DNA of 64,000 bases from Casuarina equisetifolia (Eukaryota; Streptophyta; Magnoliopsida; Fagales; Casuarinaceae), in NCBI GenBank assembly GCA_028551475.1, contig CM052354.1, positions 14,531,258 through 14,595,257 on the forward strand. Direction: 5' to 3'. The notes beneath the pieces are model-generated. The model was not told the DNA's origin, did not search any database, and saw only the letters and a list, made by a program, of their open reading frames with translations. Positions 11,186 to 22,767 of the stretch are shown piece by piece. Made by a program: the position numbers and the translations under genes. Numbering within the stretch: the first letter of the stretch is position 1; every line of letters begins with the position of its first letter.

Positions 11186-12647
11186 TGTAAGGTTTAATGG
11201 CTAACCAAGAAAGGGGGGGTTGAATTGGTTATCTGGGTTTCTTTTTCCTATTTCTAGATTCAATCAAATATCAAGAATAAAGTAGTCAAACAAATAAACA
11301 AAAGATGAGATGCAAAGAATTTTATATGGTGGTTTGGCTTTTGTCACCTACTTCCACCCTCTTCTCCTTCAACAAACCAATTGAAGTCTACTTTACTTCA
11401 AAGCTAGGAGAATAACCTCTCCTACACTTTCCAACTCTTCCTCAAGAAGTTAAATGAACCATGATTACAATGAAAAGGTTGAACCAACCTTAATATAACA
11501 GCAAATCCTCAAATGTGAAATGTTTGTAAGGAATATTGCTTATCAATGAGCTAATTGAAGATATACAAACTCCATTCAATCTCTAATCATGAAACCCTCA
11601 ATTATATCAAAGTTAGGGTTTCATATTTATGAGGGAGTTTATGTGAAAATAATAATCTAAGCTTAATTAGCACATAGACAACTTAATCTAACAGTGAATA
11701 TTCACAAAAATATTAGAGTATAAGAATATCACCAAAGATTTGAACTTTCTGTATAGATATATGAAAAATGTTGTGAATATGTAAGCTTTAATTTTTCTTA
11801 ATCTTTCAATTAGATTTCATCTAAAGGCACTTTTGAACACTTAAAAGCATATCTTTATAGAAGATATAAAGCAAACTAGCTTTCTAGGGTTTTTGTTTAA
11901 ACCTGAGAAGCTTGTTGTGAATTTTTCCATTGAGACTTGACAGAAGCTCTGTCAAACAATAGTACAGACAGTGATTTAATCATTCTTATGGCTGTTCTAA
12001 CAACTTATCACTTCATATTTCTTTCTGTTGGAGAATTGGTGATGGAAAGAATAAGGCAAGAGAGAGAAGCCATTCAATTTCTCGGTAACCCTTTTAGGGT
12101 TTGATCAATTCTTCACATCATGAAGACTTAAGAGAATTCCTCTTAAGTGAATCAACATTGTGGCCACTTAATGAAACATTAGATAGGCTAGGCTTGCGAG
12201 TTGAGCTTGCGGGCTTAGCTTACAGGCTAAGCTTCAAGCTGAGCTTTTTCCCAAAAACTTGATCCATTTGAAAAATTATCTTCATTTAGGCATGGACCAA
12301 CTAATTAAAATCAAGCATCATGATCTTGATTTTTTAGGCTTTATAGTATAATTCTTCATTCACATATACCTACAATTGCACAAATCCAAGTATCAATTTT
12401 CCTTTAAATATTCAAACATTTCTTTAGCTTTATTTCATATAGAATATTTTTCAAGGTATTGAATGAGATCAATTTATGAAAGAATGTAGGAACTTGGCTA
12501 CTTTATAACATCATTTATTAATATTATAATTTGTACACCTTTTACTTCCTTGATGTTCAATATTGCACAATCATATGAAAAAAATATTTTTACAAATATT
12601 ATGTACAACCAAGATTTTGTCATAATAAAACATACCTTTTTCCAACA
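11186..12647 (-). mobile_element. 3' LTR of Copia element E
   Basis: 1462 bp. Plus strand reads TGTAAGGTTTAATGGC at the left and CCTTTTTCCAACA at the right, so on the minus strand it starts TGTTGGAAAAAGG. It aligns throughout with 17640-19194. A run of 13-bp units (CTTGCGGGCTTAG type) at 12193-12243 has four copies here against eleven in the other LTR. Confidence 0.93.
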
Positions 12648-12668
12648 ATCTCCCCCTTTTTAATGATG
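12648..12668 (-). promoter_or_regulatory. Polypurine tract of Copia element E
   Basis: The minus strand reads AAAAAGGGGGAGAT directly before the LTR start TGTTGGAAAAAGG. Such a purine run beside the 3' LTR primes plus-strand DNA synthesis. The same motif precedes the 3' LTRs of D (44600-44615) and, weakly, G and L. Confidence 0.8.
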
Positions 12669-13128
12669 GCAAAATTTACAAAGTTTAAGCATATAATAGC
12701 ACATGTATAATAGCACATGTCATCAATTGAATGATCATAATTTTGATTTCAAGATATGGCATGGCATGTTCATGTTCATGTTCATGTTCATTTGTGCAAC
12801 CGATATTCATGTTCTTCATTTATCATGGCAATATGTTTTTCATCATGGTAGCCATACAAGAAACATTATGCCACTTTCTACATTGTAAGTCAAAAATGGA
12901 ACATTCATGTGCTAAATGCTTATCTTTGATATCTTTCTTCCTCCTTTTGTCATAAGAAAAAATGATAGATATATGGAATAGGTGAAGTGATAAGTAGTAG
13001 AATTAAGAGCTATGAATGAGTGCAAGAAGACTAACCTAATCAGAAGGCTCAGATACATAATGCTCCCCTTCAAAGTAAGAGCTCGGGTGGAAAAATAAAA
13101 ATGTAGAGTAAAGCAGAACAAAGCACAT
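12669..13128 (-). other. 3' untranslated region of Copia element E
   Basis: AT-rich stretch between the pol stop and the purine tract, with a TTCATG microsatellite (about 12767-12790) and a second G-run (GGGGAGCAT on the minus strand, near 13056-13066). Element L shows the same pair of features after its pol end (60255-60270 and 60380-60396). No coding frame is supported. Confidence 0.6.
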
Positions 13129-13927
13129 TCAAGAAATATATGCAAGTAGGGACATGCCAAGCTCTTTTCGGAGAGTATAAAAGCTTTCTTTATCTAATGG
13201 TTTGGTGAAAGTATCAACCAATTGCTGATCAGTATGCACAAATTCAAGGGTAATGTGATTTTTTTACACATTATCTCTAATAAAGTGATGTCAAATTTCA
13301 ATATGCTTGGTTTTAGAGTGTTGTATAGGGTTCTTTGTCAAATTTATAGCACTAGTGTTATCACATTTTAATGGAACATTTGAAGAATTAATGCCATAGT
13401 CTTCTAATTGTTGTTTAATCCATAAAATTTGAGCACAATAGCTAGTAACAACAATATATTTAGCCTCATTAAAGGATAATGCTACACTATTTTGGATTTT
13501 AAAGTACCAAGAAGCAAGCATGTTCCCATAGAAATGGCAAGCACCACTTGTGCTATTCCTATCTATTTCGCAGCCAACATAATCAGAGTCACTAAAAGCA
13601 TGGAAATCTAGAGTTGTATCTCTAGAATACCAAATTCCTAGATTGACTATTTCTTTTAAGTATCTAAATATTCTCTTAACCATAGTCAAGTGTTGTTCTT
13701 TAGGATTAGATTGATATTTAGCACACACACACACGTTAAACATGATATCAAGCCAAGAAGTAGTCAAGTACAACAAAGAACCAATCATTCCTCTATCAAG
13801 TTTTGAATCTACACTAATTCCTTGTTCATCATGTGATAGAGATATAGATGTACTCACAAGAGTGTCTATCAGTTTAGCATCATGCATTTTGAATTTCTTG
13901 AGCAGCTCATTGGTATATTTAGTTTGA
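13129..13927 (-). pseudogene. Copia RNase H domain of element E
   Basis: RNase H degrades the RNA strand during reverse transcription. The best frame (13887 down to 13291) runs from the RT-RNase H connection, with MIGSLLYLTTSWLDIMFNVC (usually SLLYLT.SRPDI), through YLKEIVNLGIWYSRD, SDSDYVGCEIDRNSTSGACH (usually D.D.A.C..DRKSTSG) and CDNTSAINLTKNPIQHSKTKHIEI. Beyond it the pol end DTFTKPLD...LGM is readable to a stop at about 13129. Substitutions such as GACH and SFNEAKYIV (usually SSTEAEYI) suggest loss of function. The closest relative in the window is L (59438-60170). Confidence 0.85.
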
Positions 13928-14330
13928 CTTATAAATATTCCTTTACTAGTTTATTTGATTTGCAAGCCTAGAAAGTATGTTAATTCACCCATCAAACTCA
14001 TCTCAAATTCATGTTGCACAAAATTAGCAAATTATTCACACATTGCAGAATTTATGGAAGCAAACATAATATCATCAACATATATTTGAATAATAAAAAA
14101 CAAGCAACATTCAATTTGCTTCTAATCTAGCTACTAGTGCAAAAGTTTCATCATAGTCAATTATTTCTTCTTGACAATATCCTTGTGCAACTAATCTAGC
14201 CTTATTTCTAGTTATGATTCCATCTTCATCTAGCTTATTTCTATACACCCATTTTGTACCAATTATCATGTGATTGTGTGGTCTAGGAACTAGGTTCCAA
14301 ACTTTTCTCCTTTCAAATTGATTTAGCTCT
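13928..14330 (-). pseudogene. Copia reverse transcriptase of element E, internally deleted
   Basis: From 14330 down, the minus strand encodes the RT start (WNLVPRPHNHMIIG, KWVYRNKLDEDGI, KARLVAQGY, YDETFALVARLE) and then jumps directly to IQIYVDDIM, with the YVDD active site at 14071-14082. Compared with element L about 300 bp are missing, including the equivalents of MDIKSAFLN and LYGLKQALQAWYDKLS. The junction lies near 14100-14110. The YVDD box is intact but the palm domain is not, so this RT cannot work. Confidence 0.82.
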
Positions 14331-15481
14331 TATTGCATAGCAAGAAACCAATTTTCATCTTCAAGGGCCTCTTCTATTTTCTTTGGCTCAATTTGAGACA
14401 AGAAAGCTTGATGTTCACATGTGTTGTGATATCTAGATCTTGTGCTAACTTTATTTGTGAGATCTCCCAATATATGTTGTTGATCTACCTCACTTTTAAC
14501 TCTAGGGAAAGAAAAATCTCTTGTATCTAACTCCCCCTCAACTTTAGGTACACTTCTTTCATTATATCCTTGCTCATTTGAACTCGGATAAGAATCAACT
14601 TCAAATTGTACATGAATATATTCTTCTACCACTAGAGTTCTTTTATTGAAAATTCTATATGCTTTGCTAGTATGAGAATAACTAAGAAATATGGCCTCAT
14701 CATTCTTGGAATCTAACTTCCCAAGTGACTCTTTTCCATGATTTAACACAAAACATTTACTCTTAAGCACATGAAAGTATGAAATGTTAGGTTTCTTACA
14801 AAAGAATAGTTTAAATAGAGTGTTTTTCAAGATTGGTCTTAAAAATGCTCGATTTGAAATATAACAAGCTATACTTATAGCTTCTCCCTAGAAATGTTTA
14901 GGAAGGTTATACTCACACATCATAGTCCTAGCCATTTCTTGAAGTGTCCTATTTTTCCTTTCTACAACACCATTTTGTTGTGGTGTCCTAGGTGCTAAAA
15001 ATTTGTAAGAAATACCATTCTTGGAATAAAATTTCTCAAATAGGTGGTTGTCAAATTCATCACCATGGTCTGTCCTAATATTAATTATAGCGAGATCTTT
15101 TTCATTTTGAATCATTTTGGAGAAATCAACAAATTTCTCAAATGCTTCATCTTTTCTAGCAAGTAGATATACCCATGTATATCTTGTATAATCATTTATT
15201 ATGACTAGGCATAATACTTACCACTTATGGTAGCCATTCTCAAGGGACCAAGTAGATCCATATGTACAAGTTCTAAAGGTATTAATGTAAACACCATTTG
15301 CTTTGGTTAAAAGCTGCTTTGTGTGTGTTTACCCTTGGACATGCATCACATAATTTCTTTTTATTAAAATTTAGTTTGATTAATCTCCTAACTAAACCAT
15401 TCTTAATTAGTTTCTCTATCAACCTTAAACTAGCATGTCCAATTTTTCTATGCCACAACCAAGCATGCATGTTCATTTGTT
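14331..15481 (-). pseudogene. Copia integrase of element E
   Basis: In minus-strand order: a zinc-binding pre-integrase segment (LWHRKIGHASLRLIEKL ... CDAC) at 15476-15282; the catalytic core with RTDHGDEFDN and PQQNGVVERKNRTLQEM, carrying the second Asp and the Glu of the D,D,E triad (15115-14888); and the GKLDSKNDEAIFLSYSHTSK carboxy-terminal segment (14830-14330). The SKAYRIFNKRTLVVEE motif is characteristic of the SIRE/Maximus lineage. Stops separate the blocks. Integrase would insert the cDNA copy; this one is broken. Confidence 0.85.
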
Positions 15482-17572
15482 AATTTACTAAGTCAAGCAT
15501 ATTAATATTATCTTTTCTTTTTCCAACAATTTTCACATTATTTTCAACATTTTCAACAAGATAAAGTTCTTTTCCAAATCTGATTTTGAAGTCATTATCA
15601 CACAACTAACTTATGCTTAACAAGTTAAGCTTCAACTCATCAACATACAATACATCAGATATAAGAAGGGTTTTTAGGTTACCTATGGTGCCTATACTCC
15701 TGATTCTTCCTTTGGAGTTATCTCCAAAAGACATGGTGCCTCTAGACCTCAACTAAAGTGTTGAGAAGAGCTCCATCATCCCAGTCATGTGTTGGGAACA
15801 CCTGCTGTCCAGAATCCATAACTCTTTGCATTTCTTGTTGTCTATATTCACACTCAAGGCCTATAGAAACAAAAATGATTGTTGAAGTGTTTGGTACCCT
15901 TTCTTCTTTGGGTCCATGAATGTTAGTTGTCTTTAAGCTAATTACATCTTTAGGCATCCAAACCTTTTTAACACTGTATGACTTCCTTAGTCTAATGGGA
16001 CATGTATTAAAAGAATGACTAATATAATTGCAATAAGAACATTTATAATGCAACAGAGATGTGCAATCCTTTTTATCAAAAAAGTTTGTAAAAGATTTTG
16101 AATTCTTACATGAATTATATCCTATACCAGCTTTGTCAAAAATACCTCTTTGTGATTGTAACATCTTATCTAGCATGTTACTTCCTTTTGTAAATTTATT
16201 CAACAATAAGATGATATTATCTAATTTAGCTTGTATGTCTAATTTTTCTTTTTCTAGTTCACATATCCTCAAGTTGAGACTTTCTAAATCTTTGTTCATG
16301 AAAACATTTCCTATACTATCAGCATGCTTACATTTAGAAACTGAACATGCATTAGTTTTAAAGCATGTATTATCTTTCATGGATATGTCTTTGGATGCAT
16401 CAAGACTTGCATATTTAACTAATGCTGATAAAACTACAATAGATTTATCAATCACAAATTCAGTCTTTTAAGAACTATATTTAGCTTTCAATTTTCTATA
16501 TTTATCCTTTATTTTGTTTAGATATTCAACCAAATCAAATAAGGCAATTTCTATATTACCATTTAGATCAATTTCTAGTTTAGAATCATTTACCTCAAGT
16601 TCTTCTTCTGAGATTGCATTTGTAGTTAAGCAAAGGTGAGCAACTTCTTGTTCTTCCTTTTCTAAAGAAGAGCTTTATCATCCTAGGCAACAATCATTGC
16701 CTTTTTCTTACCTTTGTTTTTCTTCTTTTTAAGTAAAGAACAATTAGCCTTGATATGTCTGGGCATTCTACACTCAAAACACAAGTTATCCCAAGAATCA
16801 TATGTTTCTTTCTTCCTAGGTTGTCCCACATTTTTACCTAAACCCTTTTTTAGGAACTTTCTAAACCTTCTTGCTATTAGAGCAACCTCATCACTTTCAA
16901 ACTCTATCTCTTCATTCTTTTCTACTTCTACCTTTAGAGCAAGTTACTTCCTATTCTCTTTTTCTCTTACTCTTCTTTGTAATTGCATTTCTTAAGTCTT
17001 TAATGATCCTAACAGATCATCTAAGGTTAAGCTATCTAGATCGTGAGCTTCCTCTATATCCATCTTCTTAGGATCCTAACTATCAGGTAAGGACACTAAT
17101 ATTTTCCTAACCATTTCCTCATTTGTGTGGGTCATTCCTAGCAACTTAAGTTCAGAAACTATCTCAATGAATCTACCAAACATATCATTAATAGTTTTAA
17201 AATCATGCATAGAAAAAAATTCATAATCATGAGTTTAAGCATAGTAACTTTAGATGACTTTACTTTCTTAGTACCTTCATAGATGACTTCTAGCTTTTCC
17301 TATATTTCTTTACTGATGAGACAAGAAGATACTTTGTTGAATTCATGAGGTTTCAACCCACTATAAATCATATTCATAGCCTTAGCATTTACACCCATGA
17401 TTTTAGCTTCATTTTTACTCCATTCATCCGTTTTGGGTAGTGTAGTACCCTTTCTGATTATTTGCCAATAATAAAATACTTGAATTAATTGCTTCCAATG
17501 TCTATAATTAATTCCATCAAACAGTGGTGGTTTATTATACCCCATGATAGCTACTATTTTCTCTATAGCCAT
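15482..17572 (-). pseudogene. Copia gag-protease of element E
   Basis: The start is the ATG at 17572 (MAIEKIVAIMGYNKPPLFDG), 68 bases inside the 5' LTR, typical of SIRE-like gag with PLFDG.NY..WK. A central stretch (about 16330-16180) is rich in Leu/Glu/Lys heptads and likely coiled-coil. A zinc knuckle CSYCNYISHSFNTC (C-x2-C-x4-H-x4-C) lies near 16000-16045. Protease follows near 15820, where DSG is present but the frame shifts at once; in the other frame CSQHMTG is readable. Gag would form the particle and bind RNA; the frame is broken in several places. Confidence 0.82.
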
Positions 17573-17626
17573 TTAAATGGATCTACTCTAGGATGTTAAG
17601 CCTTTAAAAAATTTAGAGAACTTGGA

Positions 17627-17638
17627 TCTAGATGCCAA
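17627..17638 (-). promoter_or_regulatory. Primer binding site of Copia element E
   Basis: The minus strand reads TGGCATCTAGAT two bases inside the 5' LTR. It differs from the initiator Met complement TGGTATCAGAGC at several places, so either it has decayed or another primer is used. Its homologue in G reads TGGCATCAC. Confidence 0.55.
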
Positions 17639-17639
17639 T

Positions 17640-19194
17640 TGTAAGGTTTAATGGCTAAATAAGAAAGGGGGGGTTAAATTCATTATCTAGGCTTCTTTTT
17701 CCTATTTCTAGATTCAATCAAATATTAAGAATAAAGCATTCAAATAGATAAATAGAAGATAAAATGCACACAATTTTACACAGTAGTTCGGCTCTTGTCA
17801 CCTATTTTTACCCTCTTCTCCTTTAACACAACTAGTTGAAGTTTACTTTACTTCAAAGCTAGGAGAATAACCTCTCCTATACTTTCCAACTCCTCCTCAA
17901 GGAGTTAAATGAACCACAGTTGCAATGAAAAGGTTGAACCTACCTTAATACAACAAGAAATCCTTAAATGTGCAATGTTTGTGAGGAATATTGCTTATCA
18001 GTGAGCTAATTGAAGATATACAAACTAAATTCAAGCTCTAATCATGAAACCCCTAATTATATCAAAGTTAAGGTTTTGGATTTATAAGGGAGTTTATGTG
18101 AAAATAATAATCTAAGCTTAATTAGCACATAAATAACTCAATCTAACAATGAATATTCATAAGAATATCAAAGTATAAGAATATCACTAAAGATTTGAAC
18201 TTTTTGTATAGATCTATGAAGAATGCCATGAATGTGTAAGCTTAAACTTTTCTCAATCTTTCAATCAGATTCCGTCTAAAGGCACTTTAGAACATTCAAG
18301 AGCATCTCTTTATAGAAGATATGATTTAAACTAGCTTTCTAGGGTTTCTGTTCAGATTTGAGAAGCCCATTGTGAATTTTTCCATTGAGGCTTAATAGAA
18401 GCTCCATCAAACAACAATACAAACGATGATTTGATCATTCTTATGGCTATTTTGACAACTTATGACTTCAGATTTCTTCCCTTTGGAGAATTAGTGATAG
18501 AGAGAGTGAGGCAAGAGAAAGAAGCCACTCAATTTCACGGTAACCCTTTTAGGGTTCGATCAATTCTTCACATCGTGAAGGCTTAAGAGAATTCCTCTTA
18601 AGTGAAACAACCTTGTAGCCACTTAATGAAACAACAAATGAGTTGGGCTTACGAGCTGAGCTTGCGGGCTAACTTGCAAGCTTAGCTTGCGGGTTAAGCT
18701 TCTGGGCTTAGTGTGTTGGTTAAGCTTATGGGCTAAGTGTGCAGGCTTAGCTTGCAAGCTAAGTGTGCAGGCTTAGCTTGCAGGTTGAGCTTTTTCCCAA
18801 AAACTTGATCCATTTGAAGAATGATTTTCATTTAGGCCTAGACTAGCTAATTAAAATCAAGCATCATGATCTTGATTTTTTAGACTTCATAGTATAATTC
18901 TTGATTCACATGTACCTACAATTGTATAAATCCAAGTATGAATTTTCTTTCAAATATTCAAACATTTCTTTAGATTTATTTCATATAGAATATTTTTCAA
19001 GGTATTGTATGAAGTCAATTTATAAAAGAATGTAAGAACCCAACTACTTTATAATATCATTTATTAATGTTATAATTTGCACACTTTTTACTTCCTTGAT
19101 ATTCAATATTGCACATAATCATATGAAGAAAATTTTTTACAAACATTATATGCAACCAATATTTTGTCACAACAAAACATACCTTTTTCCAACA
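17640..19194 (-). mobile_element. 5' LTR of Copia element E
   Basis: 1555 bp, the same ends as the 3' LTR. It is longer mainly because its 13-bp minisatellite (18648-18789) has about eleven units against four. By eye the rest of the two LTRs differs at roughly one base in ten, indicating an old insertion. Confidence 0.93.
18648..18789 (-). repeat. 13-bp minisatellite in E 5' LTR, about eleven units
   Basis: Units of the type CTTGCGGGCTTAG repeat head to tail at exact 13-bp spacing (one 12-bp). The other E LTR has four units (12193-12243). Confidence 0.93.
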
Positions 19195-19207
19195 CATTAT
19201 AGTAATC

Positions 19208-22200
19208 ATGGCAACCAATTCACAAACTATTTTGCCATTAATAGGTCACCCATTTTTTATGGGACAAACTAAAGCCATTGGAAAAACATGATGAAAATTT
19301 GGTTTATGAGAAATTATTTAAAGGCTTGGGAGATTATCATTATTGGTGTAAAGATTCCTAAAAAAGAGGTAGATAAATGAATTGATGAGGAAGGTTAGGT
19401 TATGAAAGTAAACTACAAGGCCATGACATACCTTTATTCAACACTATCTCCCATAGAGTATAATCATATCTCTATGCAAAGGAGATATGGGATAAACTAG
19501 AAGTTAGCCAAAAGGGTACAAAGATTTAGATGTTTGCTGAAGATTGAATTATTTAGGATCAAACCCATTAAAACCATAGGAGAGATGTTTGCAAGATTCA
19601 TAGATATCATCACTAGCCTAAAACTCTTAGGAAAATCATATAAAAATGATAAACTAGCCAAGAAAATATTAAGTTGTCTAACTAAGTCTTGGAATCCTAA
19701 GAAAATTGCCATTGAAGAAGCTCAAATCTACATAAGTTACTCTAGATGAGTTGCTAAGATCTTTGCAAACATAAGTTGACATTAACAAGAAGAGAAAAAG
19801 AAAATGAAGATGTTAAGGTTAGTTGTGCAAGAACATATCCTTCAAAGTAGAAGAGCCTGATAATGATTTAGAAGATTTAGAAGGTGAAATTTCCATGTTC
19901 ACTATGGAACTTAGACTAGCTTGATAAAAGGACAAATTTAATAACAATAACAAGAATAGAAGAAGAAAAGATGATGATGAAGAGATTTGTTTTGAATGCA
20001 GGAAAACTAGCCATATTCGTACTTACTATCCAAAGTTGAGAAAGAGACTTGAAAAAGATGACTAAAAAAATACAGCTCCAATGATGATGATGAAGAAGAA
20101 AAAGAAGCCATGGCCAACATATCTTTTGTGGTAGAATGTGATGAAGTTGATCTGTCCATATTGCCTTTTGAGGAGGATGATGGAGACATTTCATGCATAT
20201 ATTAATGGCTCTAATGATGAGGTAACAAATTTTGAACTTTTATGATGGTGATGATGAGTTATATTTTTCTTATGATGATTTACTAGAAGAATTTATCAAA
20301 CTTAGTGAAAAGTTTATACTACTAAAAGGAAAAAACTTGCCTACCAAAAGGAACTGAAATCTATAAAATTAGAAAGTGATTAAATGAAGAATAAACTTTA
20401 GCCAAAGTTGACAATGTAGAGCTAGTTAAAGTTAGGGGAGAAATTACTAGACTAACGAAAGAAAATGTAGCACTCATAGAAAAGTCAATAGCAACTAAAA
20501 TGGATGACATTGAAATGTTAAGAAAGGAAAATGCAATGTTGATTGAAAACTCAAAATTGTGGAAAATGACTTAAAATAAACCAATATTGTTGTAGATAAA
20601 TTCACAAAAGGTAGCAAGATGTTAGGAAAGATTCTTAGCTTACAACAAGGAATTTATAACAAAGATGGAATAGGTTATAATACAAAACAAAAAAATAAAA
20701 GTTTTGATGAATGTGTGATATGTTTGATACTCTCAAATACATTCCTTCCTTTGTTGCAAGTAATGCAAAGCATGAGTGTATATGAATGTTTTTACTACCG
20801 ATTTAGGGGAAACACTATAGATAGGTTTCCAATTAAGTATAAAAGACCTTATATGGTGAGAAAGAAGTGGATTCCCAAATGAGTCAAAGCTATTAACATT
20901 CAAGGACCTAAAGAATATTGGATACTAGAAAAAATCAAAAGCTTTTATGTTATTTGCAAGTAACCAAAGGAGATAATCAAGGGATACCTTTGAAATGGTA
21001 CCTAGGCAATAGGTGTTCAAGACATATGACTGGAAACAAGGAACTAATTTTAAGTGTCACAAAGCTAGAAGAAGGTAAGGCCTTTTTTGGATACAATTTC
21101 AAAAAGACAATTAAAAGTATGGGTACCATAGCATTTTGGACTCCTATTTTATTAAAAACATAATGTATGTTAAAGGTTTGAAATTTTATTTGATTAGTGT
21201 AAGTTAATTATGTGACAAAGGTTTGAAAGTTAAGTTCTTAGGTGGATATTGTAAAGTGTATAGCAAAGATAAAAGGTCCAACCTATACTATAGAACAATG
21301 GAAAATGTGTACATTCTTAGACTAGATGTTACTACTATCTTAGAAACATGTTTGACTTCACATGTAGATATAGATAACATGATTTAATATAAAGGATTAG
21401 GACATCTTAGGCTATTTTGAAATCATAAATTATTAAAGAAAAAATTTGTTAGGGGAATATCAAAATTTAAAGTAGAGAAAAATGTTGTTTGACTTGATTG
21501 TGTAAAAGGAAAATAAACAAAGCATAGCTTTGAGCTTAAAGATTGCATTTCTACATTGAATCCTATAAAGCTACTTCATATGGATTTATTTAGACCAACG
21601 GGAACCACTAGCCTAGGTGGAAAATCATTTGTATTTGTCATTGTGGATGATTTTTTTCTAGATACAAGTTTATAAAGATGAAACCTTTAAATTATTTAAA
21701 TACTTTTGTAAAATAATTCATAATGAACCAGACATATTCATCAAGTGTATTAGATCAAATCATGGAGGTAAGTTTGATAACTATAATTTTGAGGAATTTT
21801 ATAATGAAAATGCAATAAAACATGAATTTTTAGCCCTTAGAACCCTTCAACAAAATAGTGTAGTAGAAAGGAAAAATAGATCTACTTAAGAGATGGCTAG
21901 AACAATGTTAATAGAAAATAATTTGCCTAAATACTTTTGGGGGAGTTATAAATACTGCTTGTCATGTTTTGAATAGGGTTTCAATTAGACTAGTCACCAA
22001 GAAGACTCCATATGAGATCTTAAGTAATAAAAGTCCAAATATAGGATATTTTAAAGCCTTTAGTTGCAAGTACTTCATTCATAATAATGGTAAAGAGAAC
22101 TTAGGAAAATTTGGTGTTAAGAGTGATGTGGGCATATTTTTAGGTTAGTGAGATCATAGTAAAGCTTAAAAGGTATTTAATAAAGGACTTTAGTTGTAAA

Positions 22201-22767
22201 GAAATCCATACATGCTGTGTTTGATGAGACTAATCTCTCATTTCCAAGAGAGAATAATTTGGTTGGTGTAGAATTAATGATTCCATAAATTTAAGCCACA
22301 AAGGTGAAAAATGTTGAAATTGAAACCCCATTTCTAGATAGCACACCTATATCAAAAGAACCCTAATTTCCTAAGGTCCATTGTCAAGTGGATCCAAACC
22401 AAATCATAGGTGACAACTTAAAAAAGGTCAGGACATAATATTCTACTCAAAATATTTGTGAGTTTGTTGCTGTTGTGTCCCATGAAGAGCCTAAGAAAAT
22501 AGAAAAAGCACTAGGTGATAGAAATTGGATTATTGCTATGCAAAAGGAACTATGATTAGGAGAAATGAGGTATGGACCTTAGTAGAAAGGTCCAAACATT
22601 AAACTAATAGGAATGAAATGAGTGTTTAAAAATAAAGTTGATGAACATGGAAATATTATAAGAAATAAAGCTAGGCTACTAGCTAAATGGTATAATCAAG
22701 ATAAAGAAATAGTCTTTAAAGAAAGTTATGCCCTAGTAGCTAGATTAGAATTTATGAGAATAATACT
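19208..22767 (+). pseudogene. Copia gag-pol of element D, first part
   Basis: Starts at ATG 19208 (MATNSQTILPL) just after the E insertion. Gag: ITSLKLLGKSYKNDKLAKKI (19534-19749, UBN2-like domain), then a degenerate zinc knuckle CFECRKTSHIRTYYP near 19996 in which the last Cys is Tyr. Protease near 20995-21033: WYLGNRCSRHMTG, where the family has DSG, so the catalytic Asp is lost. Integrase 21370-22140: LHMDLFRPTGTTSLGGKSF, IRSNHGG-like and SVVERKNRS-like text with several frameshifts. RT starts 22560 and stops at ...VARLEFMRIIL, where F inserts. At least a dozen stops; dead. Confidence 0.8.

Larger units (their letters stand above)
11186..19194 (-). mobile_element. Full-length SIRE-like Copia element E with target site duplication
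   Basis: An 8009-bp element, minus orientation, flanked by exact CATTA repeats at 11181-11185 and 19195-19199. It has two LTRs (11186-12647 and 17640-19194), a purine tract inside the left LTR, a primer-site-like sequence inside the right LTR and a recognisable gag, protease, integrase, RT and RNase H in Copia order. It is the most complete element in the window but carries stops, frameshifts and a deletion in RT, so it cannot be autonomous. It lies in the untranslated leader of D, just upstream of the D gag start. Confidence 0.95.
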
